Position numbers and translations under genes: made by a program
Shown here: piece by piece, positions 29,106-36,386 of the stretch
Numbering within the stretch: position 1 is the first letter of the stretch
Layout: each line of letters starts with the position of its first letter
DNA from: Paenibacillus sp. JQZ6Y-1
GTDB taxonomy: Bacteria > Bacillota > Bacilli > Paenibacillales > Paenibacillaceae
Assembly (NCBI RefSeq): GCF_040719145.1
Contig: NZ_JBFDUZ010000002.1
Span: 372,001-436,000 of the forward strand
Reading direction: 5' to 3'
Length of the DNA: 64,000 nucleotides
The notes under the pieces: generated by a model
Seen by the model: the letters and a program-made list of their open reading frames with translations, nothing else
What the model was told of the DNA's origin: nothing
Databases searched by the model: none

Positions 29106-29352
29106 TTCCGAGCACTTTTTTCAAAGGAGCCGGAATTTTGTTATGATAGGGTTACAAGCTGTTTATATTGCGGGTATATTCGTTATAAGGGGCTACTTTT
29201 GTACATATCCTTCTATTATAATGGATGTAACATTTTTGAGTAATCCCCCAATACAACGCTTGCGGCGATTTGTAATGGAACAGTGATGATCGATACCCGT
29301 ATATAACAGGGAGCGAACGATCATCCGTTGGAATTAGAGGAGGAGAACAGTC

Positions 29353-30207
29353 ATGAATTTATTACAGCGGCTTAAAAGCGGTGCCGGCAAAGCGACCGAG
29401 CGCGCACAGAATGCGGTGGAGGTCAACCGGATGAATGGCCACATCGTCGATATCGAGCGCGAGATCGGTGTGCATTATATGCGGATGGGCGAAGTATTTT
29501 ACGAAGGCTACCGCGCTGGCGATATGTCCATTGCCGAGGAAGAAATGACTGAATTGTGCAAAGCTTGTGACCTTTTAAATGAAGAGATCGAGGAAATCCG
29601 CACTCGGATTGCCATTTTGAAAAATGAACGATTGTGCGAATGCGGCAATGTGGTTGCACTGGAGGCAAACTTCTGTCCGAATTGCGGTCGCAAAATGGAA
29701 AAGCTGGCGATTCCGCGCGATGAGCATCCTGTCCATGATGACGAAGATGGCGATACCGATGAGGAGCAAGACATCTATGCAGTCGCAGCAGGCTCACGCC
29801 AACCTGAGCCAGAACCGGATCTATCCGATCTGCCTGAAGATGAAGCGGAGCGCCGTCGCGCGGATCGTCAGCGTGAGGAGCATGAGCGCCAAGAAGAGCT
29901 GGATCGTCTCGTACGTGCATGGAAACAAGATCTCGGTATCCCGCATGAAGAAGAGCCAGAGGAACAGCCGCCCGCAGCACGTCCGGCAGCAGCAACCTCG
30001 ACTGCTCGCCCGGTAGCTTCGACTCCCGTAGCGGAGCCTATTACCGAAAATGCCGAAGAAGAAGGCGATGTACTGATCGTGACCGATCCAGTGGAGACAC
30101 CACCGTCGACCGATCCAGATACATTCAGTTGCCAAGTATGCGGCAAAACACTGCCGAAAGGTTCCAAATGGTGTCCAAGCTGCGGCACCGAACAAATCGT
30201 CGGCTAA
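29353..30207 (+). CDS. Double zinc-ribbon protein with coiled-coil N-terminus
   Basis: 284 residues, preceded by AGGAGGAG. Residues 1-92 are helical and coiled-coil-like (ERAQNAVEVNRMNGHIVDIE). A zinc ribbon follows with Cys95, Cys97, Cys108 and Cys111 (CPNCG). About 120-250 is acidic, Glu/Arg/Pro-rich and probably disordered. A second zinc ribbon closes the protein: Cys260, Cys263, Cys274, Cys277 (CQVCG...CPSCG). No signal peptide. Such proteins are common and uncharacterised in Paenibacillaceae; function is unknown. It is not obviously in an operon. Confidence 0.78.
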   Translation: MNLLQRLKSGAGKATERAQNAVEVNRMNGHIVDIEREIGVHYMRMGEVFYEGYRAGDMSIAEEEMTELCKACDLLNEEIEEIRTRIAILKNERLCECGNVVALEANFCPNCGRKMEKLAIPRDEHPVHDDEDGDTDEEQDIYAVAAGSRQPEPEPDLSDLPEDEAERRRADRQREEHERQEELDRLVRAWKQDLGIPHEEEPEEQPPAARPAAATSTARPVASTPVAEPITENAEEEGDVLIVTDPVETPPSTDPDTFSCQVCGKTLPKGSKWCPSCGTEQIVG

Positions 30208-30250
30208 ATGTAGCCCTCTTACAACTTAGAATCACATAATGGAATTACCG

Positions 30251-30295
30251 CAACAGGCTGATCACAGACGCATACACGGATGGATCAGCCTGTTG
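30251..30295 (+). terminator. Perfect 13-bp hairpin downstream of the zinc-ribbon gene
   Basis: CAACAGGCTGATC and GATCAGCCTGTTG are fully complementary with a 19-base loop. There is no T run (TCGCAT follows), so it may be a weak terminator or a stabilising 3' structure. Confidence 0.5.
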
Positions 30296-30375
30296 TCGCA
30301 TACATAGTCGTGCAGGCAAGCGCGGGTACGAACCGAGAAACGGAACGGCAGTTTGCAGGAAAGGCGGTACGTGGT

Positions 30376-31158
30376 ATGGAACAACTGCTCAATCATTTGC
30401 GTAATCTGGGATTTACTGAGTTGGAAGCCAAGGTGATGGTCTGTTTGGCACGTCAGTCGATGCAGTCTGGTTATGAAGTAGCAAAGCGTCTGGGTGTATC
30501 GCGTTCCAATGTATATGCAACGTTGCAGCGGCTTGTATCGCGTGGGGTGGTGCAGCATACACCGGGCGAACCTGCACGCTACAGTATGTTGCCGGTGCAG
30601 GAATTAACGCGTATGATTGCCGGACAGGTCGACGAATCATTGTCTTATCTAGAGCAGGAAATGCCGAGCGGCAGTACGGAACAGCCGTCCTTTTATATGG
30701 TGGACGGCGAACGTAAGGTGATGGAATTATTGTCCCGTGAGCTGGATAAAGCACAGGAGGAGATTATCGCGGACATTTGGCGCCAAGAAGCCGCCTGGTT
30801 CCGGCAAAAGCTGGAGCAGGCGGAGGCGCGTGGTGTTCGGGTATTGTGGTCATTTGAAGGAGTGGATGACGATCATCCGGGTATCAAACTGCTCAAGGAT
30901 GGTGGTACGGGTCGCAAATTCTGGCTAGTGATTGACCGTCGCTGGTGCATAGTAGGCATGAGGGGCGATGGTATTCCTGCGCAGGCGCTTGTGACCGAGC
31001 ATCCGCTGATGGCAGAGCTGCTGCTTCAGCATTTTTCGCAGGAGATTATTTTGTACGAAATGGAAAATGATCTAGGCAATGAGCTGATCCGCCGTTATGG
31101 CAAAGGCTATGCAGGTATTCTGGATCGGTATTTGCCAGGTATTATTTCGACGGAGTAA
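30376..31158 (+). CDS. TrmB family transcriptional regulator
   Basis: 260 residues from the ATG at 30376. The N-terminal TrmB winged helix is clear: LRNLGFTELEAKVMVCLARQ and GYEVAKRLGVSRSNVYATLQRLVSRG. The remainder (about 110-260) resembles the TrmB C-terminal/PLD-like sensor region (ERKVMELLSRELDKAQEEI...). The in-frame upstream stretch to 30280 overlaps the hairpin and is not coding. The gene end overlaps the converging Nudix gene by 17 bases. Its targets are unknown. Confidence 0.82.
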   Translation: MEQLLNHLRNLGFTELEAKVMVCLARQSMQSGYEVAKRLGVSRSNVYATLQRLVSRGVVQHTPGEPARYSMLPVQELTRMIAGQVDESLSYLEQEMPSGSTEQPSFYMVDGERKVMELLSRELDKAQEEIIADIWRQEAAWFRQKLEQAEARGVRVLWSFEGVDDDHPGIKLLKDGGTGRKFWLVIDRRWCIVGMRGDGIPAQALVTEHPLMAELLLQHFSQEIILYEMENDLGNELIRRYGKGYAGILDRYLPGIISTE

Positions 31159-31789
31159 GCTGCTGTAGCAGGGAGAAGGTTTTGATGCAATATTCGGGCT
31201 GATGCGGGACAAAATCGGCTCTAGTGACTGATACGCTAAATACATCGTCCGCCTGTATGACAGTTGCTGTATGCGCGCCAAGCGCTTGAATCTGTTCCTG
31301 CTCTCCACGGAACAATGCCAGCATATCGTCTAGACGCGCTTCATAAATACCAGACACTTCATCTTCTTGTAGCACATACTCATACAATTCGCGGTCGCTG
31401 AATGCGCCGAATACACTGCTCACTTCCCGATCGATAAAGGCACCGCGTACTGTCTCACCTTGCGACGCGTCGCGCACGACAAACAGTGGAGTCAATTGGG
31501 CAAACGTTAATGGCAAGCCCAGCTCCTCCTGAATCTCGCGCGCGGCTTGCTCTACCGTTTCGCCTGCCGATAGATGCCCAGCGGCAGTAATATCGTATAG
31601 ATTGGGAAAGGTATCTTTATCGAGATGCCGCTTTTGAAAAATCAACATCCGACCTTCTGGCGTATCGCGAACAAGCCAACAGTGAAACGTATGATGCCAG
31701 TGTCCGAGGCGATGAACTTCCGACCGCTCACAAACACCCAAATGATGATCCTGATCGTCGTAAATATCGAGCAATTCCTGCTTTGACAT
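31142..31789 (-). CDS. Nudix hydrolase, IPP-isomerase-like subgroup
   Basis: 215 residues. The Nudix box is complete: GHLSAGETVEQAAREIQEEL with the REXXEE core. The N-terminal LLDIYDDQDHHLGVCERSEVHRLGHWHHTFHCW is typical of the YfcD/isopentenyl-isomerase-like branch. The family hydrolyses nucleoside diphosphates linked to other groups with divalent metal; the substrate cannot be predicted. The start has only a weak ribosome site (GGATGTGA). Confidence 0.88.
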   Translation of the reverse strand: MSKQELLDIYDDQDHHLGVCERSEVHRLGHWHHTFHCWLVRDTPEGRMLIFQKRHLDKDTFPNLYDITAAGHLSAGETVEQAAREIQEELGLPLTFAQLTPLFVVRDASQGETVRGAFIDREVSSVFGAFSDRELYEYVLQEDEVSGIYEARLDDMLALFRGEQEQIQALGAHTATVIQADDVFSVSVTRADFVPHQPEYCIKTFSLLQQLTPSK

Positions 31790-32101
31790 GTAAAATCACA
31801 TCCTTAAATGTTAAATGATTCATAGGTTTTTGATCGAGTTTCTACTATTATAATAGTACGCCGTGCAGCACCGGAAATTGTAAAAGCGGCAAGGGCATCC
31901 ACCGGCATTTTGCACAGTCTTCACACAATCATGATTCTATGCAAAACCGGTTCCGCAGATAGCGACTCTATAAAGGAAATCAGATTCCGCTGTTCTGCTT
32001 ATGATTATACCGTTGTACCTCCATGTCCGCCAATCCGGTCAGACGTATCCGCATCGTCTGCATGTGAATAACGGCTAGTCCAATCAAATGAGATAGAGAG
32101 G
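31790..32101. other. Gap with a 14-bp AT palindrome
   Basis: ACTATTATAATAGT at 31844-31857 is a perfect palindrome containing TATAAT. It may be the -10 region for the Nudix gene or the next gene, but a matching -35 is not clear on either strand. No gene is seen. Confidence 0.35.
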
Positions 32102-32419
32102 ATGGAGAATGAGATGGAATGTATTGTGAAATTTGATGTTGTATACGAGCATGAAGTAAAATCACTGCGAGGATTGGTGTTTGTCAACGAGGATACGTTG
32201 CCAACCGCCGATCAATTAATTGAAATGTTCAAGGATATGAAGTACGAAGTAACTCCCGACCGGACAGAAGCGATGCACTTTGTACCGGTGCAGCCACAGG
32301 CAGGCTACACGTATATTCGCATCCGTGAGCTAGATACGGGTGAAAAGAAGTATACTGAAGATCGGGACTTAAAGAATATCGTATCCAATCTAATGCCTAA
32401 TCAAAATCGCCCGATTTGA
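32102..32419 (+). CDS. Small uncharacterised cytoplasmic protein
   Basis: 105 residues, without a signal peptide or membrane segment, and with an even mix of charged and beta-prone residues (ECIVKFDVVYEHEVKSLRGLVFVNEDTL). I do not recognise the family. Two starts are possible, at 32102 and at 32114; the second follows GGAGAATGAG at good spacing. A strong terminator follows. It is likely a real gene because of its codon pattern and its neat transcription unit. Confidence 0.6.
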   Translation: MENEMECIVKFDVVYEHEVKSLRGLVFVNEDTLPTADQLIEMFKDMKYEVTPDRTEAMHFVPVQPQAGYTYIRIRELDTGEKKYTEDRDLKNIVSNLMPNQNRPI

Positions 32420-32475
32420 TTTGAAGCAGAGACCGAGGGAGCAAAAAAATGAGCATCCGGTACTTGTTGCCATAT

Positions 32476-32524
32476 AAAAAGAGCGTATCCCCAGTGTTTA
32501 CAGACTGAGGATACGCTCTTTTTT
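32476..32524. terminator. Strong terminator between the small gene and mscL
   Basis: AAAAAGAGCGTATCC and GGATACGCTCTTTTT are perfectly complementary, with T runs on both strands. It can serve both converging genes. Confidence 0.9.
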
Positions 32525-32614
32525 GCATATTTGTGAAAATGCGCTGAATATAACGATTGATGATGTGAATATAGCGAAAAGATTCCGCTTTATGAATCGA
32601 TCCTATGGGCAGGA

Positions 32615-33094
32615 TCATCCATTTACAGTGGCAGACAACTCCGATGTGCAGTGTGGGCAGCGCGTAGCTTTGATCGAAATCTCATTGGTGCAATACGGGC
32701 ATGCTTTGGTCGTTTTTTCGGGTTCAGGTTTAGCATGTTCTTTGCGCTTCAGCATGTTTACTCCTTTGACGAGCAGGAAGATACAGAAGGCAACGATCAG
32801 AAAGTCGATGACATTGTTGATAAACTGACCATAAGCGATCACCGCTGCTCCAGCTTGCTGTGCTTCTGCCAGCGAATTGTACGTTTTGGTGCTGGTACCG
32901 GTTAGTTTGTCCAGATCGAGGAACAAATCGACGAAATTGACGCCCCCTAGAAGCTTACCGACAGGTGGCATAATGATATCATTTACCAGAGATGTAACGA
33001 TTTTACCAAAAGCTGCGCCGACAATAACACCGACTGCAAGGTCGATGACATTACCGCGGACGGCAAATTCCTTAAATTCCTTGACTAATCCCAT
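32615..33094 (-). CDS. mscL: Large-conductance mechanosensitive channel MscL with C-terminal zinc ribbon
   Basis: 159 residues. Residues 1-118 are a standard MscL subunit: [20 protein letters not shown] with the first pore helix, IMPPVG, and the second membrane helix ending GVNMLKRKE. MscL opens under membrane tension and releases solutes in osmotic downshock. After it a charged linker (KPEPEKTTK) and a treble-cleft-like zinc ribbon are added, with Cys132, Cys135, Cys146 and Cys149 (CPYC...CPHC). Usual MscL proteins are about 130 residues and end in a helical bundle, so the ribbon replaces or extends that part on the cytoplasmic side. Confidence 0.93.
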   Translation of the reverse strand: MGLVKEFKEFAVRGNVIDLAVGVIVGAAFGKIVTSLVNDIIMPPVGKLLGGVNFVDLFLDLDKLTGTSTKTYNSLAEAQQAGAAVIAYGQFINNVIDFLIVAFCIFLLVKGVNMLKRKEHAKPEPEKTTKACPYCTNEISIKATRCPHCTSELSATVNG

Positions 33095-33568
33095 AGTTCT
33101 TAGCTCCTTTTTATTGAGAAATTGATTTTTTTGCTTCGATTTGTAGAAAATGATGTCGGATTGGCCAATCTGGAACTTTGGACACCCGTAAAAGCCGTTT
33201 CTATTTTAACATATTTGATAAAACGTGCATGAGTTCCTGCTTGCAGATCGAAGGAAATCCATATGGTTAAATAAATGTAAACGTATTCATTAAAAGGTAA
33301 CAATTCATTAACCACTGTAATACCCAAATTTTGGATGTTTCATAGCTAAAGAACTGTTTAAATTAACGGGTAAGCAATAAGAGGGGGTGGAACTAGACGA
33401 AAAGACCCGAAATGCTAAAAGAATAACTGTCGTGTGCGACCAAAGGTGAAAAAAACGACATTTACCCCGTCTTAAAGCCCAAAACTAAAGCCGTGGAAAG
33501 TCGAAAATTAAATAAATAAAGTTTTATTTTTATACTAGCTTTCGACATGATTTTCAGATAACCTAATT
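33095..33568. other. Gene-free, structure-rich region upstream of the EPS locus
   Basis: No gene is visible in these 470 bases. From 33384 there are possible stems: GGGGTGG region with TACCCC (33463-33468), TAGACG with CGTCTTA, TGTCGT (33428-33433) with ACGACA (33457-33462), and GTCGAAA (33500-33506) with TTTCGAC (33540-33546). The run ACGAAAAGACCC...CCCGTCTTAAAGCCC looks like a folded RNA. It matches no riboswitch consensus that I can recite. Confidence 0.4.
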
Positions 33569-33591
33569 TATAATTTATTCAAAACGAATAA
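33569..33591 (+). promoter_or_regulatory. 17-bp palindrome (copy 1) just after a TATAAT box
   Basis: TTATTCAAAACGAATAA at 33575-33591 is a palindrome (TTATTC-AAAAC-GAATAA). It directly follows TATAAT at 33569-33574; the -35 is weak. An identical copy lies at 34078-34094. Its placement at the transcription start fits a repressor operator. Confidence 0.7.
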
Positions 33592-33622
33592 ATGCTAACC
33601 GGAATCATAGGAGGGAATTGAT

Positions 33623-34000
33623 GTGAGAAATCAATATGTTTTGAATCAAGCGTGGGTTGAAAAGAAGAATGAGGTCAAAACATTCTTTGATCGACTCTCA
33701 ATCGATCCGGCACTTCAAGAGAGCGAAACTTGCAAAACGGATGAGCATCTGGCAGACTGGTTGTCGTTGGTTCGTTACCCGCTACATCAAGAAATCTCGT
33801 ATCATCAGGGGATTTACGAAGATAAAACGTATCGTCCACTGACCGATCAGCCTGTGAAAAGTGTCAACGTTGCATTATTGCTTGATATGGTATTCGAGAA
33901 AATGGGCGTACAGGGCAATGTCAATGATCTCATGAACCATATCAACAATGGAGGAACGCTGGAAGGATTCATGACAGAGCAAGATAAACATTCTTCATGA
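33623..34000 (+). CDS. Uncharacterised protein preceding the EPS operon
   Basis: 125 residues from a GTG start seven bases after AGGAGGG. There is no signal peptide or membrane helix. The sequence is soluble and moderately acidic (WVEKKNEVKTFFDRLSIDPA; VALLLDMVFEKMGVQGNVND). I do not recognise the family. It shares the 17-bp operator-like palindrome with the EPS operon promoter, which suggests common control with EPS production. Confidence 0.65.
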   Translation: MRNQYVLNQAWVEKKNEVKTFFDRLSIDPALQESETCKTDEHLADWLSLVRYPLHQEISYHQGIYEDKTYRPLTDQPVKSVNVALLLDMVFEKMGVQGNVNDLMNHINNGGTLEGFMTEQDKHSS

Positions 34001-34037
34001 AAATGGGAAATGCAACCATTTTCGCAACTCTGGGTGG

Positions 34038-34066
34038 TTTACAAAGTTTTCATGAGGCAGTATAAT
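34038..34066 (+). promoter_or_regulatory. Sigma-A promoter of the EPS operon
   Basis: TTTACA (34038-34043) and TATAAT (34061-34066) with a 17-base spacer. Transcription should begin near 34073, giving a leader of about 350 nt before the first EPS gene. Confidence 0.78.
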
Positions 34067-34077
34067 GAGCGCAGGAG

Positions 34078-34094
34078 TTATTCAAAACGAATAA
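34078..34094 (+). promoter_or_regulatory. 17-bp palindrome (copy 2) at the EPS operon start site
   Basis: TTATTCAAAACGAATAA again, identical in all 17 bases to copy 1 and here flanked by G and C to make 19 (GTTATTCAAAACGAATAAC). It begins about five bases after the predicted transcription start. A bound protein would block initiation or escape. The remaining leader to 34424 is AT-rich, and I see no gene in it. Confidence 0.72.
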
Positions 34095-34424
34095 CAATAT
34101 GATTGGAAATCCAATTACCAAGTGATTGAACTTTCCATCATCGGCACAATTTCATACGCATTATGAAAATGAATGTGAAAAGCAACTTTTGCAGCTTTCA
34201 GACAGTCATAATATACAGAACGGCAATCTCTCTTGATCAGCAATGAAGTGAAAGCCGTTATTTTCTATTTTGTACATGTTACAATTTTGTAATTTTAAAA
34301 TGAATTTTTGTAACCATATTAATCACAGCGCTTGAGAGGAGAATGGTACACCACCCTGACGGACCACGGCGATAACGGGCATCAACATGATAACCCGATT
34401 TCAAGAGTTATTGGAGGAGAAATA

Positions 34425-35177
34425 GTGGAGATTAAACAGTACTTTAACATCATAAAGAAACGCCTCTGGCTGGTGCTGCTGATCGTGTTTGTCATTACAG
34501 CCGCCACTGCGGTGTACGCGTTTATGACGAATACACCCAAGTATACGGCTACCGCGAAGCTGGTGGTGAACAGTACATCCAGCTCGGCGGATGGTATCGC
34601 CAATCAGCTGGATCTGGGAGCTATCAATTCCAATATCCAATTGATCAAGACGTATCAGGAGATTATCAAAACTCCAGCCATCATGAACAAGGTGGTTGAG
34701 GAGCATCCAGAACTAGGGCTGAATGCCACACAGCTGATCAACATGGTCAGTGTAAGCTCGGTCAACGAAACGCAGGTCATGTCGCTGACAGTCACCGACG
34801 GCTCGTATGAACGTGCTGCTCAAACCGTCAATGCGATCGCGACCGTTTTCCAGCGCGAAGTACCTCAGATCATGAAGCTGGATAACATCAATATTTTAGA
34901 CCAAGCAGATCCATCGGCTGGCGGTCCTCCAATCGGTAACAGTCCCATCCTGTTCGTGCTGATTGCACTGGTACTGTCCGCAGTGATCGGAATCGCTGTT
35001 GCCTTTGTACTGGAATATATGGACGATTCAATCAAAACCGAAGAAGACATCCGTGATGTACTCGGACTTCCGGTGCTTGGTGTCATCGCTAAGATGAATG
35101 AAGAAGACCTGACGGCAAAAGAACATGTGCCGGCGAAGCCTTTTGTAGGAGGTGGGGAACGTGCCAACCACACTTAA
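34425..35177 (+). CDS. Wzz/CpsC-type polysaccharide co-polymerase (kinase activator)
   Basis: 250 residues from a GTG after GGAGGAG. It has the two-helix Wzz layout: the first membrane helix near residues 15-40 (KKRLWLVLLIVFVITAATAVYAF), an extracellular part, and a second helix near 175-200 with the Pro-rich lead (PSAGGPPIGNSPILFVLIALVL). In Firmicutes this half protein (YveK/EpsA/CpsC) sets chain length and activates the tyrosine kinase encoded next. The two genes overlap by 17 bases. Confidence 0.9.
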   Translation: MEIKQYFNIIKKRLWLVLLIVFVITAATAVYAFMTNTPKYTATAKLVVNSTSSSADGIANQLDLGAINSNIQLIKTYQEIIKTPAIMNKVVEEHPELGLNATQLINMVSVSSVNETQVMSLTVTDGSYERAAQTVNAIATVFQREVPQIMKLDNINILDQADPSAGGPPIGNSPILFVLIALVLSAVIGIAVAFVLEYMDDSIKTEEDIRDVLGLPVLGVIAKMNEEDLTAKEHVPAKPFVGGGERANHT

Positions 35178-35832
35178 ATGGCCACTGATTACGAAGCAGA
35201 ATCCCAAGTCACTGATCGCAGAATCTTATAAAGGTCTGCGTACCAATATTGATTTTTCCCGACTGGATGCCAAGGTGAAAAGTATTCTCGTCACATCAGC
35301 AGCACTCGGTGAAGGTAAGAGCACGACGGTAGCCAATCTTGCTATCGCCTATGCAGAAACGGGACGCAGCGTACTGATCGTCGATGGCGATCTGCGCAAT
35401 CCGGCAATGCACAACATCTTCAACCTATCGAATGACAAGGGATTGTCCAATGTACTGTTCAACACCGCGGATCTGGAAAAGAACATTCAATCCAGCCGCA
35501 CGATGAACCTCAGCGTCCTGACATCCGGTCCGGTGCCACCGAATCCATCTGAGATTCTCGGTTCGCATCAAATGGAAGCCCTGATGAATGAAGTGAAATC
35601 GCAGTACGATCTGGTCATTCTCGATACGCCACCGACACTGCCATTTACTGATGCGCAGGTCGCGACCGCACTATGCGATGGTGTCGTTCTGATTATCAAG
35701 TCCGGTGGTGAAAGCCGTAAGGACATCAGCAAAGCGGTAACCAGTCTGGAATTCGTCGGTGCTCGTATACTCGGTGCTGTACTGAACCAAGCTAGCCGCA
35801 AAACATTGTCTGCCGCGTATCACGAACAATAA
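35161..35832 (+). CDS. CpsD/EpsB-type bacterial tyrosine kinase
   Basis: 223 residues from a GTG seven bases after AGGAGGT. It is a BY-kinase of the MinD fold: Walker A ALGEGKSTTVANL, Walker A' VLIVDGDLRNPAM, Walker B LVILDTPPTLPF. It should autophosphorylate and control EPS assembly together with the preceding Wzz-like protein. The usual C-terminal tyrosine cluster is missing: the tail is KTLSAAYHEQ with a single Tyr. The highly structured gap follows. Confidence 0.9.
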   Translation: MPTTLKWPLITKQNPKSLIAESYKGLRTNIDFSRLDAKVKSILVTSAALGEGKSTTVANLAIAYAETGRSVLIVDGDLRNPAMHNIFNLSNDKGLSNVLFNTADLEKNIQSSRTMNLSVLTSGPVPPNPSEILGSHQMEALMNEVKSQYDLVILDTPPTLPFTDAQVATALCDGVVLIIKSGGESRKDISKAVTSLEFVGARILGAVLNQASRKTLSAAYHEQ

Positions 35833-35964
35833 GTGTCACTGCCGCTTCATTAGAGGCGGCGGGGTCAGCATCGTGTGTTTCTCAGCTGTGGACCGGCACT
35901 GCCGGACTCCAAAGTTGATCAAACCGATCTGATAACTGTTAAAAAGAATGAACCCGGTCAACGA

Positions 35965-36130
35965 CTATTGTCACCGGAGACGGCGTCAGCTTCATATCTA
36001 TTAACAACTTTGCTTAACATATTGTCTTTGCCGTCAAGGCCAAGCTTGGGGTAATGCCTCCTGAACCCATATCACTGGAGACACTCGGTCATGCCGTGGG
36101 CTGCAAGGGGCAGCCTTAGACGTTCATCGT
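35965..36130 (+). ncRNA. Candidate EAR/epsC antitermination RNA
   Basis: Established knowledge: Bacillus eps operons carry the EAR (epsC) RNA between the kinase gene and the next gene, where it lets polymerase pass terminators. This gap has the same position. Seen here: GACGGC near 35978 can pair with GCCGTC near 36031; GGCTGC (36099-36104) pairs with GCAGCC (36110-36115) around a small loop; many G/A-rich unpaired stretches lie between. A separate stem GCCGCTTC-ATTA-GAGGCGGC is at 35841-35860. I cannot run a covariance model, so the family assignment rests on position and structure. Confidence 0.5.
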
Positions 36131-36191
36131 CAAAGGTATGGTGATGAGGACGGGTTGAATGCCCGGCACCTGTTATTTGCCGGTCGCATAC

Positions 36192-36264
36192 GGATGCGTC
36201 TGAAATCATGCGTTATATCCATATACAGTAAAGGAGAGAGTATAACGCGTTGTTTCAGGCGTCC
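36192..36264 (+). other. Long imperfect hairpin before galU
   Basis: The arm 36192-36217 (GGATGCGTCTGAAA, then TGCGTTATA) pairs with 36241-36264 (TATAACGCG, then TTTCAGGCGTCC) over about 20 bp, with a small internal loop and a two-base bulge. The 23-base loop carries AAAGGAG, a ribosome-site-like sequence that is followed by no start codon. A short open frame through this region is broken by the hairpin logic and is rejected. It is likely a further part of the structured leader. Confidence 0.5.
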
Positions 36265-36386
36265 CAGATGCAGACCGGAAGGCAGTGCAGTCTCCATGAC
36301 AAGGGGTTATGGAAACATTATTGCCTACATAAGCGCAACTTGGTCATCATGAATGCAAACAAAAACAAAGGATAGGGTGTGATCTT

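Noticed and set aside
33384-33546. Cyclic di-GMP (GEMM) riboswitch
   Set aside because: ACGAAAAGACCC and AAAGCC look similar in part, but the tetraloop and receptor segments of the consensus are missing.
34332-34424. In-frame N-terminal extension of the Wzz-like protein, and a ten-codon leader peptide from 34343
   Set aside because: The extension lacks membrane-protein character and ribosome spacing; the leader peptide's ribosome site is only one base from its ATG.
36155-36352. 65-codon open frame between the kinase and galU genes
   Set aside because: Runs through strongly paired RNA, has no ribosome site, and the product is Arg/Cys-rich without a fold.
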